DNA from: Spirogloea muscicola | Lineage: Eukaryota; Streptophyta; Zygnematophyceae; Spirogloeales; Spirogloeaceae | DNA length: 28,122 nt | Direction: 5' to 3' | NCBI GenBank assembly: GCA_009602725.1 | Contig: WELB01000182.1 | Location: forward strand, 128,667-156,788 | Part shown: in pieces, positions 24,443 to 28,122 of the stretch | Position numbering within the stretch: position 1 is the stretch's first letter | Layout: each line of letters begins with the position of its first letter | Position numbers and translations under genes: made by a program | The notes under the pieces: generated by a model | The model's input: only the letters and a program-made list of their open reading frames with translations | What the model was told of the DNA's origin: nothing | Database searches by the model: none

Positions 24443-26047
24443 ATGGAGGCCGCTCGCCGAGACGCCGCTGGCGCCGAGCAGCTCATCGCCCGGGGCGTGC
24501 AGGCCTGCCCCTTCCTGCGCAATATTGCGGAGCCGACGGCGTTCACCTTCAATAGCTTCGGAGCTGCGGCGTGGACGGCCATGGACGGCGTCCGGGGCCT
24601 GGGCAAGGGCCTGGCGCAGCAGCGGCGCGGGCCTATCTTCGAGGACGGCCCGAGCTTCGACGCCGCCTTCCGCCTCTTCCATGGCCGCGACGGCATCGTG
24701 CCACTGACAGGCTCGCGGCGCGTTGCTAATGGCGCTCCAATGGAGCCCTTGCCGGCGACGGCGGCGCCGCTTCGAGCGCATTCCATAGCCACTGCCTGCC
24801 CGGCGGCTGCCATCAGCCTGTCAGCTTTCGGTCCCGCCGGCCCCTTCAGCTTCGACTCGTTCATGGACAGCCAGAGGTCCCGTCCGCCAGCTAACGGCAG
24901 CGATGGCAACGGCGATTTTGTGGACAAGCGCAGCAAGGCCGAGCCACAGCCCGAGCCTGATGCCAAGGTCAGTCCTGATGTCACCCCATCTGAGGCTCCT
25001 ATGAACATTGTACAAAAGTCATAGCTGTGCATAAGTGGCCATTGACGCTGTATTGTAGCACTTTCTTTGTGGACGTCTGCAAGTCAGCTGCAGATGAAGC
25101 ACTGCTTTAGTGTGCTCCGTACTGCCTGATAGGTCCTTGCTTGTCACCATTGGGCTGACTGTTATCAGCCCTTGCTAGGCTTATCAGCTATTGTTAGAGT
25201 ATAACCAGGAAATATTCGCCTGACTGGTAGGCCATGGCTAGCATAAGGTCCTGAGAGTAGGGGAAATGTATCTGTTGATCTCTGCTGGAAGGTTATGGGG
25301 TATTTGAGGATATTTCTTGGCAGCAATACCTGCAGGATTTCAGATCTTTAATGCTGTGCTCTTATACTCTGTGTCTGTGATATGCAGCCATCAGGCAAGC
25401 TGCACGAGGCCCTTGGTGAGGACTGGCTGGCAAGCGGCAACTGCCCGCTGGCGCGGTCGTACCGCGCAGCGGCCAACATCCTGCCGCTGGTGGCGGGCAT
25501 GCTGAAGCCACCGCCTGGAGTGAAGTACAAATGCCCGCCAGCCATTGTCGCGGCGCGGGCTGCTCTTGCACGCACGACGGCAGTGCGGTCATTGCGACCA
25601 CAGCCCCTGCCAAAGCGCATCCTTGCCATTGGCATGCTGGGGTTTGCCATCAACGTGCCACTGGGCATGATACGGGAGCACACTACAAAGTTCTCGCCAC
25701 AGTGGTTCCTCGCTGTGCATGCCGCGGTGCCACTCGTGGTTATGCTCCGCAAGGCCGTGCTGCTGCCCAAGCGTGCCATGGCCTTCACTATTGCGTCGGC
25801 GATCCTTGGTCAAGCCATTGGCGCCCGTCTTGAGCGGCTACGATTGCACACGAGTGTTGAAGCAGATGGTACGATGAGCGGCGCAAGGACGGGACAGGCT
25901 GCAGCAGCAAGGAGAGATAAGAAGCCCTTGCTTGCCTCTGCGCCCATATGTGGAACAAGTCCGCATCGCTGCTGGCGGCGCCGCTGCCACAACCAATGCT
26001 TTGTGCTGCTCAGGGATAAGGGCTTGCATGCTCCTTACACCACTTGA
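24443..26047 (+). CDS. Uncharacterised plant/algal-type membrane protein (two exons)
   Basis: Exon 1 is 24443-24967 and exon 2 is 25388-26047 (stop TGA), joined in phase 0 by a GT...AG intron of 420 bases (donor GTCAGT, acceptor ATATGCAG); 394 residues. The start ATG has a strong context (GCCATCGCCATGG). The N-terminal part contains a notable CPFLRNIAEPTAFTF, then GPIFEDGPSFDAAFRLFHG and DGIVPL. The second exon has about three hydrophobic segments: ILAIGMLGFAINVPLGMI, WFLAVHAAVPLVVML and AMAFTIASAILGQAIGA. From memory this arrangement resembles an uncharacterised family of plant transmembrane proteins, but I cannot assign a reaction. The last 60 residues or so (Ala/Arg-rich, then Cys/Arg-rich) look less conserved; a further splice donor near 25869 could replace them. 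Confidence 0.82.
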
Positions 26048-27743
26048 ATTATTGGACCTCCATTCTTTGTTGAGCACATGCACTTGCATGCTGCTTCATG
26101 CTCCAATGTCAACGGTACATGCCTGCCTGTTGGCCGCAGCTCCAGCTTGGCAGGGGGCATGCGCTCATGCAGCAGGTCATTATCCTGTCACATAAGCATA
26201 TTATCTCACGCTATGAGTGTCCTGCAGCTGACTGTTGGCCTCTGCAACATGGGCTATATTAGAGTGCGAGAAGTCGTCCAGGTGCCATCAGATTTTAGCT
26301 TGCATATCCATATGACAGGTGCTCAGGCCGTGGTGAGAACGAATGCTTTGGCTAGCTAACGGTTAGCTGGATCAATGTCAAGGTTCTAGATTGGTTGGTC
26401 TGCCTGCATAGGCTCTACTTGTAACGGTTACTCCAGTAATGCAGTTGCAGCCCACATGTGATCCTTTGACCTGACTCTGAGCTGCATTAGACACATGGCC
26501 CTTCTCATAATCAGTGACTGATATATATGCTTGCAAACCATGCGAAGGAGGCATTGTAGAGCTTCTAGAATGTCGGAGGCGGCAGCAAAGAGCCAAGCAT
26601 TCGGAAAGCTGGACCGTGTTGCAGTAGACAGCACAGCAGAGCTCACTGTCCTCTGGGCACAAGGTTGCCACTGTATGATGGGGCAATGTCGCTTAGGAAC
26701 TCTTTGCTCAAGCAGATGACCAAATCTGAGGCGTCACGTTTTCTTCAGCTTGATGTGTAGCCTATATACCCTGGAGGCCCAGTCCAGCTGGCTCTAAGAC
26801 TTGAGAGTGACAATTGGTGCCTAGACGTCATTCCTTGACTGTCAAGAAACTTTGCAATTAGGATTAGTGACAATTGCGGCGTTGAGTGACAGCTGAAGAT
26901 ATATGCGAGTTGTATCGTAGCTAAGAACAGGAAGACAAGCATTGTGATGTGAGGTATTGAGATGCTACTTTGCAGGGCATGCCACAGCATGCGAATGCTT
27001 GGGAAGTCCTTGACAGCCACGGGGCGATGTTTATGTCTGAAGATAATTGACAATGCCCCGCAAGCTCTAGCATCAGCATGCCTGGCATGGCGACCAATAG
27101 CTAGACCAATTGTAGCTGTGTACAGATACCAATACATCTCATTTTGTCACGGCAATGGTTTGTATGCCTCCTTTGTGCTGGCCCGTCACAACCATGCCCC
27201 TTCAATGAAGGTGGCCTTGTGACTAATCACAAGCCACTAGGCTGCAGATTGGAAAAGAAGACAGTCTGAGCTGCAATGCCCCTAAGTCATAGTCACATTC
27301 CGTGTCACTGATGGTGCTGACATTCATTTAGTCTTGGATTGCTGCGTATCCCGCAAAACGAGGAGGTTGGCTTTTAAGCTGCAAGCTCTTCAGAGCTGTG
27401 CGGCGGCTCTATGGTGCGCACTCGAGCCTATGATGCACAGCGGTGACGGCCAACAGAAAGCACTTCTGGACAATCTAATTCTAAAGGCAAGGCTATTAGG
27501 GAACGCTTATGAATATTGTGCAAAGCGCAGGTGTTTTCTTAAGCTGTTTCACGAGTCACGAGCTGTGCCTAGGTTCACTTAGCGCTGCAAGATACAGCAG
27601 TGCCAGTAGTAACTTTAGTTACTCACTCACGCACTCAGCATGCTGGCTGAAGTCTTTAATGTGCCGGCAGCTGATTATTATTACTACGTGCCAGACCTCG
27701 GTCTGGCAACCGCAGGCAGGGCTGCTTTCAGCTCTGCTCAGCG
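26048..27743. other. Long region with no recognisable gene
   Basis: It contains the 3' untranslated region of the plus-strand gene ending at 26047 and, at its far end, that of the minus-strand gene ending at 27744. Open frames on both strands are short and have no protein-like pattern. I saw no tRNA, transposon terminal repeat or tandem array. Confidence 0.5.
26420..26424 (+). promoter_or_regulatory. Possible TGTAA polyadenylation signal
   Basis: TGTAA, the common green-algal poly(A) signal, occurs about 370 bases after the stop codon at 26047. The motif is short and could be chance. Confidence 0.3.
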
Positions 27744-28122
27744 TCACGCCTGGACAGCTACGGCGCCAGCGACAGCCTCGCCGTTAGTTTCGGCAGTGGC
27801 TGCCATGGTGGCGGCGGCATCATCGGTGGCAGCAGCGGAGGCGGCATCTGCGGCGGCATCGGCGATTAAGTGCGCAGCACAGAGGGCAGAAATGTCCTCA
27901 GAGACGACCTCGTCGACAAGCGCGGTGGCCATGGAGACCAAGAGCTCGGCGCGGATCTCGGCCTCCTCGGCGGCAACGTCGCCCCAGCCGTGGAGCGCGG
28001 CGACGTCGCGCGCCGCGGCGGCGCCAAGCTCCTCGTAAGCGTTGCCGGTGGAGCCCGGCTGCGGCGCCCAGCCCTGAATCTCGGCCCAGACGTCGGAGGC
28101 GAGCCGGCCCTCCGGCAGCGGC
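27744..28122 (-). CDS. C-terminal fragment, DUF4378-like (gene continues past window)
   Basis: A minus-strand frame enters from the window edge and runs 125 residues to a TGA at 27744-27746. The first part, SDVWAEIQGWAP then AAARDVAALHGWGD and EEAEIRAELLVSMATALVDE, follows the pattern I know from the end of DUF4378 domains: an aromatic-led helix, a D-x-A...GW turn, then an E/I-rich helix ending L-x-D-E-hydrophobic. That domain closes the plant TRM/LONGIFOLIA-type microtubule-associated proteins. The final 50 residues are an Ala-rich low-complexity tail. The family call is tentative; that this is coding is more secure, because the third-position GC bias and absence of stops hold over the whole stretch. 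Confidence 0.6.
   Translation of the reverse strand, partial: PLPEGRLASDVWAEIQGWAPQPGSTGNAYEELGAAAARDVAALHGWGDVAAEEAEIRAELLVSMATALVDEVVSEDISALCAAHLIADAAADAASAAATDDAAATMAATAETNGEAVAGAVAVQA

Noticed and set aside
23989-24781. Long Pro/Gly/Ala-rich open frames on both strands
   Set aside because: They follow from GCC-type triplet repeats and from the antisense of the real gene at 24443; there is no independent motif.
26378-27137. Several minus-strand open frames of 70-130 codons
   Set aside because: The composition is irregular, no splice-consistent continuation exists, and no family is recognisable.

Overview
This is nuclear DNA from an intron-rich eukaryote, most likely a green alga. The genes carry many introns with good GT...AG (and some GC...AG) borders, exons are GC-rich against more AT-rich introns, and the best-recognised genes have land-plant/algal relatives. 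Several degenerate CCCTAAA (TTTAGGG-type) tracts match the telomere unit of plants and many chlorophytes. I cannot name the species.

Layout. Positions 1-934 hold little beyond a weak candidate terminal exon. From about 935 to 15939 on the minus strand lies one very large gene, the full-length homologue of UTP10/HEATR1, the giant HEAT-repeat protein of the U3 (SSU processome) t-UTP subcomplex. I traced about 36 exons in consistent phase, giving roughly 2,100 codons; only the start codon is missing. It is lost in a 121-base poly(A) run (15939-16059) followed by 610 Ns (16060-16669). On the other side of the gap a plus-strand gene (16670-21442) encodes a membrane-anchored J-domain protein of the plant DNAJC14-like family, with a zinc-ribbon-like C-terminal region. 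The two genes are head to head, so both starts and probably a shared promoter lie in the unsequenced gap.

Downstream, a minus-strand gene (21794 to at least 22778) is assembled here from four short exons. It encodes an unrecognised protein with one C-terminal membrane helix. A GC-rich triplet-repeat zone (about 23040-23330) follows, then a 5S rRNA gene on the minus strand (about 23470-23603) with an internal 13-nt tandem duplication. A two-exon plus-strand gene (24443-26047) encodes an uncharacterised membrane protein. About 1.7 kb without recognisable genes follows. The window ends inside a minus-strand gene (27744-28122, partial) whose C-terminus resembles DUF4378.

Function. UTP10 (pre-rRNA transcription and processing) and the 5S gene both belong to ribosome production, but nothing suggests they are co-regulated. 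The other genes look like ordinary housekeeping or membrane genes. I found no mobile element, CRISPR array or clear tRNA. The most unusual items are the altered 5S gene, telomere-like arrays lying next to splice sites in two different genes, several GC-AG introns, and the poly(A)/gap at a divergent promoter. I did not find a convincing novel system.
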